A stretch of 64,000 nucleotides of DNA from Perilla frutescens (taxonomy: Eukaryota > Streptophyta > Magnoliopsida > Lamiales > Lamiaceae), in contig BRKX01000019.1 of NCBI GenBank assembly GCA_026008535.1, forward strand, positions 31,128,977-31,192,976, written 5' to 3'. Below are positions 21,061 through 33,631 of this stretch, piece by piece. The translations under genes were made by a program, and so were the position numbers. The notes under the pieces are model-generated. The model ran no database searches. It was not told the DNA's origin and saw only the letters and a program-made list of their open reading frames with translations. The first letter of the stretch is position 1, and every line of letters begins with the position of its first letter.

Positions 21061-21195
21061 CTTTTTTTTTTTGGATGACAAGAGTAACTCGCAATTTCAC
21101 TATTTAGGTGCGCACGGTATTGATGAGATTCGAACCTGAGATATCTAGCCTCAAATTTACATTACTCCACAACTAGGTCATTCCGAACGGGACAG
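21061..21195 (-). mobile_element. tRNA-derived SINE
   Basis: On the minus strand the sequence has an A-box-like TGACCTAGTTGTGG, a B box AGGTTCGAATCTC about 38 bases further on, a short body and a poly-A tail (T run on the plus strand at 21,062-21,073). This is the architecture of plant SINEs transcribed by RNA polymerase III. A second, more decayed relative may be at 41,318-41,465. Target duplication not resolved. Confidence 0.6.
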
Positions 21196-22455
21196 TAATT
21201 AGATCATTTTATTCAATGATTAAGTTCAGTTTCTAACTAGTTAACATAGCAGACGCCAAGTTCTACTCGAGGAGAACCTTCAACCATGCATTCCTCGAGA
21301 TTGCACTCTTAGTAAACCCCGATTATGTCTACTTTAATATCCCCAAACCTTAATAATTAATATGTGTAATTTTTTCCCTCATGCCTTCGTGGTTTACTAC
21401 TTGAGCATCCATTGAAACACCGTACCTCTCTCCAATCAATCTTCTTAAGGAGGGTATTTCTCAAAGTTTTATTTATGTATTTAAGATACAATCAAATACA
21501 TGAGATAAATTCCCTCAAAAAAAAAAAAATACATGAGATAAAATATATTATGTCTATATGCATCTTACTAATTCCCTATATATAGTATTAATTCTTATTT
21601 CAACAATTCCATAACTTCTTTCGTTTTTCAAGTAGCCCATGAAGTATCGATGTCGAAGAGTCATAGCGTTGCTAGAAATTATATTTAAGGTGCCATAAAA
21701 TTAAATAAATATATAACTTAAAAACACATCTCAAGTCTCAACACACAATTCCTTAACAATTCGATCGCACTTGCTAGGGGTATAAAGATGCGGCGTCCCA
21801 GTCGTTAAAAACAAACTTGTGATGTGTTTGTAAATAGTTTAGCAGAATTATTAAAATCGTATAAATAGACATTTTCAAAAGTATTAAAAAAATATAAATC
21901 ATTTCTAGGCTTAACGTCAACTCCAACATATATAACTCTATTTTGTAGTACTCTAGTCTACACTTTGAAATACAGATCTATATATTTTATTCTGAAAATA
22001 TTCTCCTATATTTTTAATTCATTTTCAATAATTAAATATTGGATGACTAATTAAATTAAATATATAGACAATGATTTATCTAATTAATTTAGTTAATAAA
22101 TTGGAATGCTAATTAATCGAACTAATCGAAAGATGTATCCAATCATCTTGTTAACGAATATTATATTTACTTAAACATCAAATCTTTATTTATTTAATAA
22201 CATAATCGTTGCTAAAATTAGTTTTCCTGCCAAAAGTCACTACTAATTTTGGAAACTATTTTTTTATTATTAATGTAAATCCACTAAATAATATTTTATT
22301 AATAACTGTGAATCACATTAGCAAAAGTTTCACATATGCTTTGAAAACGAAAATAATTTTGCATAGTGTAACAATTAATCATACACTTTCTTCGTGATTT
22401 GAATTTCAAAATTAAGTTTAAATAATCATTTTTCCTTTTTTTGTTGGACTTAATC
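21196..22455. other. AT-rich intergenic sequence
   Basis: No gene recognised. The short open frame at 22,209-22,397 has no domain and lies in AT-rich sequence. Confidence 0.4.
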
Positions 22456-23368
22456 TCAATTATCATAATAATAATTGTAAATTTTGCATTGAGCTGTTCG
22501 GCATTCTCTTCTTGCAACGTTGGGCACATATCGTTGGGATGCCCAACTTCGGTGCATATGACACGTGCTTTGACTTGCTTCACCGTTCCAATACCTGCAA
22601 ATAACTTATCAAGCTTTTCGCACAAAGCATCATATCTTGGATCATTGACTGGTTGAATCTCCGCCACTTTTCTGGATCCGTCTGCTCCAAATTGTTGGTT
22701 GTTATCTACAATATTAGCTATTAGTGTCATAGCTTCATCTGGAGTTTTATTTATCAATGCTCCACCACTTGCCGCATCCACCATACTCCTAGCTCCCGGT
22801 TGCAAACCTTAATAAAAATATTGAATTAATAAAAGAGTAGGAATTTGATGTTGTGGACATTTAGAACATAATTTCTGAAAACGGTCCCAATATCTATCAA
22901 AAGACTCTCCAACCTCCTGTTTAATTCCACATATTGCCTTTCTAATGGAAGCTACTCTAGATGTCGGAAAATATTTTCAAGGAATTTTTATTTCATAATT
23001 CTCCAAGTTGTTATAGATCTCGGTGCTAAACTAAACAACCATTCACGTGCATCATCTTGTAAAGAGAATGGAAATGCTACAAGCCTAACATATTCTGAAT
23101 TATCAACATTTCCTTGACTTTGCACAGTAGAACAAGCAAGTTGGAAATCCTACAAATGCTTATGTGGATCATCACCAGGATAATCATGGAATTTAGGAAG
23201 TATATGCATAAAACCAGATTTTAATTGAAAATTCCCATGAGCTTGGGGAAGTGTTATGCAAAGTGGTCCAAAATCCATTTCTGGTGGATTAGCCAATTCA
23301 CGCAAAGTGGCATTGTTCGCAGCGTTTCCTCCATTATTGGCTGCATTATTCCCTTGATTATTAGCCAT
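22456..23368 (-). pseudogene. Gypsy (Athila/Tat branch) gag, decayed
   Basis: From ATG 23,368: an Asn/Ala-rich start (NNAANNGGNAANN), then PGDDPHKHL, EYVRLVAFPFSLQDDAREWL, APRSITTW, and a downstream RSMVDAASGGALINKTPDEA / LIANIVDNNQQFG block. Finally a weak zinc-knuckle remnant (ICTEVGHPNDMCPTLQEE). These are the hallmarks of Retrotrans_gag in Athila/Tat elements. Stops and frame shifts interrupt it near 23,148, 22,985 and 22,806, and pol is missing beyond about 22,480. Confidence 0.75.
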
Positions 23369-23604
23369 ATTTGATTCTGCAGATGATGTTGTATCTTCAA
23401 ACTCGTGTTCCTCGGCAGATTCAGATATGGGCGTGAGATTTGATGCTTAAGAAGTAGCTTGCTTTGCCTTTTCTGTTTCTTTCCTTCTTTTCCGTGCAGA
23501 TTTCTCAACTTCAGGATCAAAGATGAGTTCACCTGTACGAGAAAATCGGGGCATAAATGAAGAATAGACAAATTAAAAATGAAAGAAAAAATACTATCAC
23601 CGTT

Positions 23605-23621
23605 CCCCGGCAACGGTGCCA
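23605..23621 (-). other. Primer-binding site (tRNA-Asp type)
   Basis: Minus strand TGGCACCGTTGCCGGGG, one change from the tRNA-Asp complementary site used by Athila/Tat-branch Gypsy elements. Three bases separate it from the LTR end. Confidence 0.85.
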
Positions 23622-23624
23622 GTT

Positions 23625-24802
23625 TGGTACGCGGTCGTCACACGCCCAAAATAACTGCTCTTCCAAATGCCCAGTAAGAGTGTAGTAGGTGGAAAATACA
23701 GGTCGAATCCACAAGGAACGGTGTATTCTTTCTTTCAAATGTAACTTTTCGGATTTTGAGAGAGTTTAATTAACTAATGAAACAAAATAGAGTGAAGTAA
23801 TCAGTATGATTAAAACCCGGATGAGATTGTAAATAAAAACGAGATATGACCATATCATTCATCGGTGCATTGATTTTAATTCACAATTCTTATAAATCAG
23901 TTATAGAATACCGGAACCCCTGACATATTCCTTATTCCTCCTTATGAATCATTGAACAAAAGAACTCTTATTATCCAAAATCTTATTAATTAACAACCCG
24001 CAAGAACCTTTAACAAATTTAATTAATTAATAGCATTAAAAATTAGAAGAACCCAATTATGTTATAAGCATTCGAACTCATATGCCCTTTAACACCGTTG
24101 TATGCCCACTGACAAAGAGTGTCAGTTTTACCACATATAGAATTGAATCGACAATTACAGATCTTACAATTCTATTGGCTTTAGATATTAATTAACAAAT
24201 TATATATTGGCCACTATATAATTAATTAATTAAGAACTAAACATGTTATCGCAGAACATAACAGAGTATAAGAATTCGAATCATATAAAAACTAATTTGA
24301 CCTCACGATATGGGCATATCAACAATTATCACAACCTCATTCCGGAAAATAAATTTAGCTACTCATATTAAGATTAAACCAACCGATAATCATAACATAA
24401 GAAACCATTGAATTGAAATAAACTTACGAACGAATTCTCCAATATTCTTGCAAATTGAAAATAATAATTGCACTCAAAATAAAAATGAGAAATTTAGTTT
24501 ATTAGAAAAAAAACTACTATGATCAATCCGGGATGCCCTCTTAGAATAATATGGCAAGAGTTATATAAGCCGATCCAATGAGCCATTTCATCCATTTTAA
24601 TAAGTGCAGATCGATAATTTAGTTATTCAAATCGCAGATTTTCTTTTTTCATTAATTCTTTCCATATTTGCATGATTTCTTCCATTCATTTTCTCCACAC
24701 TCTCAGTTCCACATTATTGTTGTAACAGACACAAATTAACACGATAAGTCTCAAATATACAGAATATATAGATAATAAATATACAATATTTGACACTTAT
24801 CA
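23625..24802 (-). mobile_element. Gypsy (Athila/Tat branch) 5' LTR
   Basis: Begins TGATAAGTGTCAAATATTG at 24,802 on the minus strand and ends in ACGACCGCGTACCA at 23,625, next to the tRNA-Asp site. Length about 1,178 bp. It abuts the internal leader of a Copia element (24,803-24,913), so it appears inserted there. Confidence 0.7.
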
Positions 24803-24913
24803 ATCGTCAAGGCTCCTTCTTTCATCGAATCCATCTCGGTAAAACAACACGAAGAACACGGATTAATACCCCAAGATCAACCCTGAATACAGGCAACCCG
24901 CTCTGGTGCCAAT

Positions 24914-25830
24914 TGTAAAACAGTAATTCGTGCAACTCTTGTTTTAGTTATCTGCTTAAAGTCTGTTCTATGATATGTGTGAGACAGATGCAAGAACATA
25001 AAAGAATAAAGTAGTAAAAACACACGAAATAGTAACCCAGTTCGGTTCAAACAACCTACTCTGGGGGGATTGCTCCCAAACTTGAAGTTCCGACTGTTAC
25101 TCCTTCGAAGAGTGTATTTAGGATCTTACACATACAACCTCCCGCCTTATGTCACCCGTTCTTCTCCTCGAACTCTTTCGCTAGCCGAAAGCTGTAAGAT
25201 CCCCTTACAACCGTGACACTAGACTCCTTCTAGCTACCCACGATTTCAACTTACAATCTATCCCGAGATTGCGTACAAAACGGAATGAAAATCCCCTCAC
25301 GTGTTTCACTCAAAAACACTCAAAACTAGTCTATCACATTGAACTATTTAAGGAACAACTACTAGTTACAATGACAACAAACTGACTCTCAAACAATCTA
25401 ACACAAGAATCTAAACAAAATATAAGTGGTACCGATTGCTCCTCAATTCGGTCTTCATATAGGCTTTGGCATCGATCTCCATCTGCCGCCAACATGGTAA
25501 GTAGATTGTGATTTGTGGCCTTCCAAACGTGTGTAGATACTCTCCAAGTGTAGTGGGGTTAATTCAGCACTGGATCTACACCACAAGGCAGTAAAACAAA
25601 TATATCTTGACCTTCCAAACTGATTCAGCACAAGATCTTTCCAACAAGGAAACTGCCAAAAATAGAGTGTCCCTGGTTCTGGCTGGGACATAATCTGGAA
25701 CAGTTCACCAACTGTTCTTCTTTTCTTGCACAGCGGAAAATAAAACTTCATGGGACATATCCAGGCACGCATTGTCGAACATATCTCGCCAATACAATAA
25801 CACAAATACTTAGTGCAATACAGACTAACA
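24914..25830 (-). mobile_element. Copia 5' LTR with PBS and short leader
   Basis: On the minus strand the LTR starts TGTTAGTCTG (25,830) and ends ACTGTTTTACA (24,914). It is followed at once by ATTGGCACCAGAGC, a tRNA-iMet-type primer site with two changes. About 110 bp of leader (24,803-24,913) survive before the Gypsy LTR takes over. Length 917 bp. No Copia protein remains. Confidence 0.65.
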
Positions 25831-26138
25831 GTTTGTTTGAGAAGAGATGTGATTACATATTCATATCAACATATATAGGGGTCACGTATGTTTTGTTGTA
25901 TTCACATGATTTCTCGTTTGTAAAAATTAACTAAATAAAGTGGCCGAAAAAAAAAAGACCAGATGATTTTGTAGATTATCATATATAATCACAATTATTT
26001 TCTCTATTAATTTCATAAAAGTAATTATTGCATTTAAAAATGATCAAATATAGAGCATATACTTTTGAGCAATGATAGAGTATGATGGTTTAGAACTCTA
26101 TATATATTGTAACTGCCAAATAGAATTCGATCGGTGAG

Positions 26139-26147
26139 TTTATCAAA
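26139..26147. repeat. Left target duplication of the 333-bp MITE
   Basis: TTTATCAAA, identical to 26,481-26,489. Confidence 0.85.
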
Positions 26148-26480
26148 GAGTTAGAGTTTTTTTAAGGACAACAACTTAGGCCGATTTGGAAAAGAGGACA
26201 AATTTATTGCGGGCCAAAATTTAAGGACATTAACATTTAAGTATTGCGTCCGTAGGCCAATTTTCAGCCCGAACGGGCTACAGAGGTCAATTTTCAGCCC
26301 GAACGGGCCGAAATTTTAGGACATTAACATTCAAGTGTTGCATCCGTAGCCTGTTCAGGCTGAAAATTGGCCTACGGATGCAACACTTAAATGTTAATGT
26401 CCTTAAATTTCAGTCCGCAATAAATTTGTCCTCTTTTCCAAATCGGTCTAAGTTGTTGTCCTTAAAAAAACTCTAACTCA
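26148..26480. mobile_element. Mutator-type foldback MITE with 9-bp target duplication
   Basis: The ends GAGTTAGAGTTTTTTTAAGG and its reverse complement continue into arms of over 120 bp that pair almost perfectly (shared blocks include GGACAACAACTTAG, AGAGGACAAATTTATTG and AAGGACATTAACATT). The centre has a local duplication of TCAATTTTCAGCCCGAACGG, which makes the hairpin asymmetric. Flanked by TTTATCAAA on both sides, consistent with Mutator. High arm identity suggests a fairly recent insertion. Confidence 0.85.
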
Positions 26481-26702
26481 TTTATCAAACGTAGCTTAAT
26501 ATCCAACAAAATACACTTATAATTAGTTCCCAATTTATCACCTAGCTTAGTGTCTAATGCCTTTTTTAAGTAAATATTAAACCAAAAATCTTTAATATAA
26601 GGCCTATAAAGCATGTATATATTTTGTCACTATTATTTTCCCTTAATAAATAAAGCATTTAACTTTGATGAACTGGACCAGGTTGATAATTGATGATCAT
26701 GG

Positions 26703-26704
<2 letters not shown>

Positions 26705-26749
<45 letters not shown>
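26705..26749. repeat. (AT)n microsatellite
   Basis: About 22 AT units. Confidence 0.9.
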
Positions 26750-26752
<3 letters not shown>

Positions 26753-26817
26753 GGGATAAATAGAAAGAAGCCAAGAATTAAATCCAATCTCTCTCGCGCG
26801 CATATATACCTTAATTT

Positions 26818-27040
26818 AGGGCATGTTTAATTTGAGGATATATAATTTGAAGGCTAGATATGTTACAGGATACAATAATGGATAAATCATATCCCACCTT
26901 TTTAGGTGGGATACATATCCCATAAATAAGCACTTATAGCTCATTTTATCACGGGCATTGGATTATCCATCATTTTAATATCATGCAAAGTAAACATATG
27001 ATAACTTATTAATCTACCCTTATCCATCAAAGTAAACAAG
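26818..27040. mobile_element. Tourist-like (PIF/Harbinger) MITE
   Basis: Left end GGGCATGTTTAATTTGAGGA and right end, reverse complement, GACCTTGTTTACTTTGATGG are imperfect inverted repeats of the 'GGxCxTGTTTxxTTTG' type seen in PIF/Harbinger MITEs. Flanks are TTA and TAG, so the 3-bp duplication is only partial. A perfect internal hairpin TCCCACCTTTTTAGGTGGGA lies at about 26,893. Confidence 0.55.
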
Positions 27041-27439
27041 GTCTAGTGTAAATCGTGAACAAACCCCAAACATCTAATGAGATGATCCAATTGGATGACA
27101 ATTTTGTAGATTGTTTTCGAAAATGTAATGCTAAAATTCAACATACGAACGCTCAAATCAGCACTTACAATATATGCTTTTACATTCAAAAATTGAAAAA
27201 TAGGGGTGACAATTTTGTAAAGTGAAAATAAACAGTGATAATTTTGTAATATGTTAGAAAATACGGACGCTAAAATTCAACATGGAGATATTAATTAAAC
27301 CAGCACACGCGATGCTAGTTATCTCTTAAAAAAGAAACATATATTGATGTACATCTAATTAACGTAAACGATTCAAATTGATCCTAATTTACACATTAGA
27401 GACTTATTTACAAATGATCCACTTCATATACATATATAT

Positions 27440-27660
27440 GTGTGTGTGTGTGTGAGGGTAAGTTATAATATGCATTGTGCTTTGTATAAAAACTATACAT
27501 TATGCTTATTTTTTAAAATTTTATTATTTATCTTAGTGTATTTCAATACTAATTAACACTAAAATACAATAAAATAAATAATAAAATCATAGTAACTAAG
27601 TATATATTGCACACGTTTACACACAAAACCAGTACCCATTTGAATCGAATCTCATTCACA
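27440..27660. mobile_element. MITE family A, diverged member
   Basis: Shares with the members at 29.4 and 33.6 kb a mirrored layout: AACACTAAAATACAATAAAATAA and AACTAAGTATATATTGC toward one end, an 'ACCAGTACCCATTTGAA' terminus, and 'AGTTATAATATGCA' at the other. Arms are poorly matched. Confidence 0.45.
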
Positions 27661-28144
27661 TATATATGATATATGTGTGTATGTATAGGAAAATGATGAT
27701 GTCATGGAAAGGTCAAATTGACATCATTACAATGATCATCTAAATGGGTGTCCTTATATGGCATGGGCAGTCTACCATTTGTCCTTTCGATAAATTCAAA
27801 CTATAATCATAATGTCTGACTCTGCCCATCGTACAATATTAATGTTTTCTGTAATGTATATCTATGGCTCTATGCTTCTGTGTGTATAAATTTGGAAATG
27901 TACATTCACCTTGTTTTCTATTTTTTTTTTAATTTAGCCACTATTTTATTTTAAGAAATCGAGAATATATTACTTAATTTATGTAAAAAATTAAATCGTT
28001 GTGTGAAATTTCGTGCCTTCATTTATGTTCAAATTAAATTATTGCAGCTTGTGAATTGAACACAACAACATGCATTACGATGCAAAGATTAATTTGAATG
28101 CTTCAAATGATATCTAGGGACCCAACTTAGCGACAAGGACCAAA

Positions 28145-28191
<47 letters not shown>

Positions 28192-28468
28192 ATATGTGCA
28201 TGGCGTTAGTTCGGTGGGCAGTCTATTATGTGATATATCACATTCATATATATATACAAATTACATGTATACTTGTTGAATGATTCTAGCTGGTTGTATT
28301 TATTATATCTTCTGATGAATAAAATACCTTTGACAGTAATTTCATAAATTTCCACAATGTCAGAAACTCAGGAATTTTCGCACGCTTGGCCTTGATCACT
28401 AGCCAACTCATCAAAAGTGATATGGCATCTAAATTATGATCTTCATTCACGCTCCATCACATTTTTGT

Positions 28469-28500
<32 letters not shown>

Positions 28501-29240
28501 TAAAAGAACTACTATTTCAGATTTCTTTTAACTTACTTTACTTTATTAATTAGTGATCAATTAAAGAGCTAAACTATATATGTTTCTTGTTTATGTAGTT
28601 GTGAAATTGATTAATGTTTAGGCTGACCATGATAAGAGAATTATTCCCTCTACCTAATGAAATTAGTTTGGGATGCTGGTCCTGCCCCTACAAACGGGTT
28701 AAAATTTGAATTTTAACCGATTTTATGAATTTTGATTCATAAAACAACGTCTCGTAAAACAATAAGTGGATCGAGTTTGGTAAGGCGAAAATTAATGATA
28801 TATAGAATTGCATGTGAGTAACCCCGGATAGGTGAATCAATACTTTAACTATATCATGAAATTTTCCATATATAATTTGTATGTATAAAACTCGCCCACT
28901 TGCTAACATATTAATTTATCTCTTTTTTTTTCTTGACGCATGTCACGATTTCAAATATATAAAATAGGCACACATGCATACACAAGCACAAGGAGTGGAT
29001 CATTTGTAAATGTAGTCACTGTGTAATTATAAATAAATATGAATTGTTAAATTAATTAGATATTGAACGGATAGGATCTTCCATTTTTTCTAAGAGATAA
29101 TTTCGTAAATTATTTTTAAAAATACACTGCTAAAATTCAACATATAGATACTTAAATCAAATGTTGCTACTTAATTTCAAAAATTGAAACGTGATAATGA
29201 TAATTTTGTAATATATGTTAGAAAATATAATGTTAAAATT
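27661..29240. other. AT-rich intergenic sequence with microsatellites
   Basis: No gene recognised on either strand. The minus-strand frame at 28,688-28,909 shows no domain. Confidence 0.4.
28149..28187. repeat. (CT)n microsatellite
   Basis: About 19 CT units. An (AC)n tract follows at 28,477-28,500. Confidence 0.9.
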
Positions 29241-29249
29241 GAACATATA

Positions 29250-29412
29250 TATATGCTAAAAGCGGTATGCATGTCTTTTTTTTAAATAACGTCCATTTTA
29301 CTGTTAGTAAGCATTAGCACTAAAATATAAGAAGATAAAGTATAAAATCGTAGTAAATAAGAATCATTGCTAGTTCTCATATGAAGCACTAGCATTCATT
29401 ATAACTCACCCA
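29250..29412. mobile_element. MITE family A, partial member
   Basis: Carries the family's AGTAAGCATTAGCACTAAAA and TAGTTCTCATATGAAGCACT blocks and the outer CATTATAACTCAC end, but only one arm. Sits 20-odd bases from the complete member at 29.43 kb with a TG repeat between them. Confidence 0.55.
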
Positions 29413-29433
29413 TGTATGTGTGTGTGTGTGTGT

Positions 29434-29680
29434 AGGATTTGGTTCAAATGGGTTCTACTACTTCATGTGAGAACTAGGAATGATATTTATTACTACGATT
29501 TCATAGCTTACTTTAATTTATTTTAGTGCTAATTTTTTTAAAAAGAATTTATAGCTTATCTTCTTATATTTTCGTATTAGTGCTAATAAACATTAAAATA
29601 TAATAAGATAAACTATAAAATTATAATAACTAAACATTATTCTTAATTCTCACATAAAGTACTAGTAGTGTTCGTAGTAA
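29434..29680. mobile_element. MITE family A, complete member
   Basis: Inverted arms: GGTTCTACTACTTCATGTGA then GAACTAGGAAT on the left; AATTCTCACATAAAGTACTAG on the right in reverse orientation. Inner arms TTTTAGTGCTAAT and ATTAGTGCTAATAAACATTA also pair. Superfamily not determined. Confidence 0.65.
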
Positions 29681-30119
29681 TTGTTATATATTTGTGTATG
29701 TGAGGAAAGTTTGGTAGATGCGTGTTGCCGTGGCATTAACATGTAACATGAGCCTAGCTATGTGTGGTTGCCCTTTTTTAGTGAGGATATTGTACTCAGT
29801 CTCTTCATATCGTGGACAATCAGATAACTTCTTTTATTTATTTAATAAAGCTTGGTGATAAAATATGTCGGCACATTAAATTTTAGGATTTCTTCTATAT
29901 TGATTTCAAATGGTAGCACCTGCAACTTAATTATTTACTAACTATGTACACACAAATTAAAAGATAAAATGAATACTACATTAGAAAGCATTAAAGAACG
30001 TGATGCATAGATATCTACAATTAATTAAGATGCGGCGGCGCAACATGTCTAAACAATATTCTCTCTAAATTAAGAAAGGAAGAAAATTCGAAATCTTATT
30101 GGACTTGCAGAGAATAGAT

Positions 30120-30490
30120 TAATTCTAAATAGGATGGTCAATATATTAAGACTTGAAGGATGGTCAATATATCAATTAAGGATTTAAATGATGAAAATTA
30201 TCAATTTAAAATTCGAAAAATGAAAAATCGTGAATTTATAGGACCTAAAAAATCGTGTACTTCAATTTCTTTTTAATTTTAATTATTTTTAATAATTTAT
30301 GTAATAGATTTAATAGATAATTAATAAAAGCAGTTTTTATTGAAAATTAATATAAAAATAACTAAGAATAAAAAGAAATCAAAATATATGATTTTTGAGG
30401 TCTTGGATTGATAATTTTTCATATTTTAGGTCCTGGATTAATAGATTATTCATCTTTCAGGTCTTGAATCAACGATTCTTCTTTAATAAG
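30120..30490. mobile_element. MITE family B, member with internal short repeats
   Basis: Arms contain ACTTGAAGGATGGTCAATAT, GATGAAAATTATCAATTTAA and GACCTAAAAAATCGTG; the right arm has the mirrored GATTTTTGAGGTCTTGGATT, TTTAGGTCCTGGATTAA and CAGGTCTTGAATCAA. Each arm is itself built of about three imperfect 35-40 bp units ('...gac.t.aaa.atgaaaattatcaat..'). Confidence 0.6.
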
Positions 30491-30979
30491 TATTATGTTG
30501 ATCTAAAATTTAAATTCCACAAAATCATGACTAAAATAAAAATCCTCAAATAGAAACTTAAAGTATTAAAAATTCATTTATCCAAGTTCAGAAGAATATT
30601 CATTAATTGTAGATTTGAAATACGTAGATAAATTACATTCTTAATGTAGGTTGGATATCGACATGGGTTTAATTATTCATTCTTTTAAGATCTTCACTAT
30701 TTGGATGTTCCGAGGAGAAATCATTTTGAGAAAACTAAGCTAGGGTACTTATGATTGTTCGTTAAAATCTCATTTAAGCATAATTTAATAAATATATTAA
30801 ACAAGCTCAAACATAAAGCATGAGGCGAAGTAGAGGTCGAAAAGTAAATATGGAGCAAATATGCATGGTAATATAAAGTTACTTGTGTTCGGCTCGATTA
30901 ACACTCGTCTCAATAGATAATTAAAGAAGCTCATATAATCTTTTAATGTAGTAACTGAGTTAATTTGTTTATGATTACT

Positions 30980-31016
<37 letters not shown>

Positions 31017-33620
31017 CTAGGTGATTTTCATTATTCTAATAGATGTTAAGGAGTTTAATTTATTTTTTTCGGAAACAATTCATTAAGGTACGTAGCTAGT
31101 AAGTGAGTTTGTTTTAAATACCTTCTGATCATGAATTAAAAAAAAAAATTTGAGGCAATTCATAATGTGTGATGCGTATGTGTTTATATGAAATAAATCA
31201 ATAAATAAATAGATAAATATTTTATTAAGAAATATAAATACGAAATCTTTTTTTAATCTACCCTTTGCCACAAAAAGAATCAATTTGTAAAGATAAATCT
31301 TAAGGATGCTATCATACTAATTAGGGGAGGTGTGTAACCTCATCGACGGGAGATGAATCACATATTGGATATTTTGTGTTGTATTTTTTATTGCACACTC
31401 GATTATTTTATTTATTTATTTTCATTTTTTTCGATTTCAATGTCTTGTGCTTTAGTTTAAGTTTACGATTGTTATTTAGGGTTTATTCTATCCAAACTTT
31501 ATAATTTTTTTAACATTTAATGTTTAGTATTTAGTCATTAACTGATTAATTGAAATTAAATGCTAAAAAATTATACTGAACCCGAATTGGGTAGAATGAA
31601 TTCTAAATAAAAAGTGTAAAATTATACTAAAGTACAAGAGATTGAAATTGAAGGGAAAAAAAACAAAAAATCAATTAAGAAAAGAAAATAAAGATTGTAA
31701 TAGAGAATTCAATATAAAAGTTGCCATATACGATTTCGTGTGCATTGCTAGTAATAATGTTTAAATCACACCATTTAATGAAGGGTAAAATGTCTTTTAA
31801 ATCATAAACTTTATACTTTTTTTTAATGTGAACTTAAAAATGTGCACAAAAAACACAAACTTAATAAATTTTGAAAATTTAACTTCGATTTTAATTTTCA
31901 AGCATTAACATTATTTTAGATTAATTACTTTAAAATCATGAACTTTTACATGTTTCTGTTTATTAAAAATTACAATTGATGTTAAATTTGTGTATTTTTG
32001 TGAAATAAAATGTTGAAATTGAAAATCTCATTCAATTAACTCATACTCCAACCATTAGGTTTCCGTCATGAATATTTGATTTTTTTAGTGAACAATTATT
32101 AAATATGTTTATACACACATATGGCAATAATCTAATAATTAAATTAAATACGAGATGAAATATAAGATTGGAATAGAGAATCTCATTCGTTAGTTAACAT
32201 GTCCACCGCGGATGTGAGGATATCACATGGACAAGCATGTCAACGCCTCCAGCCACCTTATTTAACCACAATATGTAATATTCTTTTCCAACCCCTATTC
32301 AACTAAATTTAATATTTTAAACCTCATTTCTTCATATAAAACTATTACCTTAATTAATTGTAATATTAATTAATTATTAATGAACGTCATCTTCTATGAA
32401 TTGTTACTATATAATATGGAATTTAACTAAGTTTATCAACAAGTGCTCTTGCCTAATTTCATAATCTGAGTTATAATCATAATACATTTTTTTATAGGAA
32501 ATTAATCAATCATATTGTGTATATGTTTTTAATTTGTTTCACTAATTCATTGTGTTTTATAACCATCTTAAATTTCATATATTCTATTTTACTGCGCCCT
32601 TATTAAAAATCTGCTCTATATATTTTTATTGTATTATATTAAACCTCAGTATTTATATCATTGTATATTGTTGTTCACATTGACCAAGTTTTAAAGGGTT
32701 TAATAAAATAGACTTATAATTTATCCATAGAAAGTAGGGCTTAATTAGTTTAGAAAAACAAATATTTCAATACAACAAACTTTAATGTTGAGGGATCACA
32801 TAAAATGTGATCATAAATGTATCGGGATTCAGTGAAATAAAACTTGAAAATTGAAGTACCGAGAAATTTAATTGGTTTCCCACTAAATCTATATATATAA
32901 AATTAGTCAACCAATTATAGTTAATATTTATTATTTTCGAGTTTATTTATATGCTTCGAATTTTTTAGATTTGGTTGGATCTTTTCCCAAATATTTTTTT
33001 TTCGTTTTTATTGTTTGGGATAGGAGATCAGTGGGTTTTGTCCATTTTACACAAAAATCTCTACTGTTTGTGTATAGCCAAGGACATATATTTATTTTAT
33101 ATTTGGTTATTAACATATTTTTTCTTCGGATCATGTATTTTTATTTTTATTTTTAGCGTGGAGATGAGTTCAAAGTCATATAAATATATGGTTTTTTTAA
33201 AAGACTACGTCAGAAAGATTGGTTTCATTTTATTAGCTAGAAAGGGTGTATATGCATGTGATAATTAGATGTTGGTGGCTCGTTTTATGTTGTAACTGAT
33301 TCATCTGCAAACAATAGCTAGCTTTGTTTTGGTCTAAAGTAAATGACCAAAATGAAATAACAAAATTGTTAGTAGCCAATACAAATAAGTACAAGTACAA
33401 ACGGAAATATATATATATATATATATATATATGGCTTTTTATATATTTAGGAAAACACATGCGAATTCGATCCTATAAAAAAGGTTTTTAGACAAATTTG
33501 GTCTCGCTCTACATTTAGTCCCACACGGTCCTTTTATATATTCCTTTCTCAAGCTTTGTGTGTGTGTTTTTTATCTTGAAATGTATCGTTCAAAATTAAA
33601 ATACATACATACACACATAC
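30491..33620. other. AT-rich intergenic sequence
   Basis: No gene recognised. An (AT)n tract lies at 30,983-31,012 and another at 33,409-33,431. A MITE-arm-like sequence (GGGTAAAATGTCTTTTAAAT, 31,774) lacks a clear partner. Open frames around 32.9-33.3 kb are T-rich without domains. Confidence 0.4.
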
Positions 33621-33631
33621 ATACATATCTA

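Noticed and set aside
21110..21150. tRNA gene (GGTTCGAATC B box on the minus strand)
   Set aside because: No cloverleaf arms or anticodon stem; the box fits a SINE promoter.
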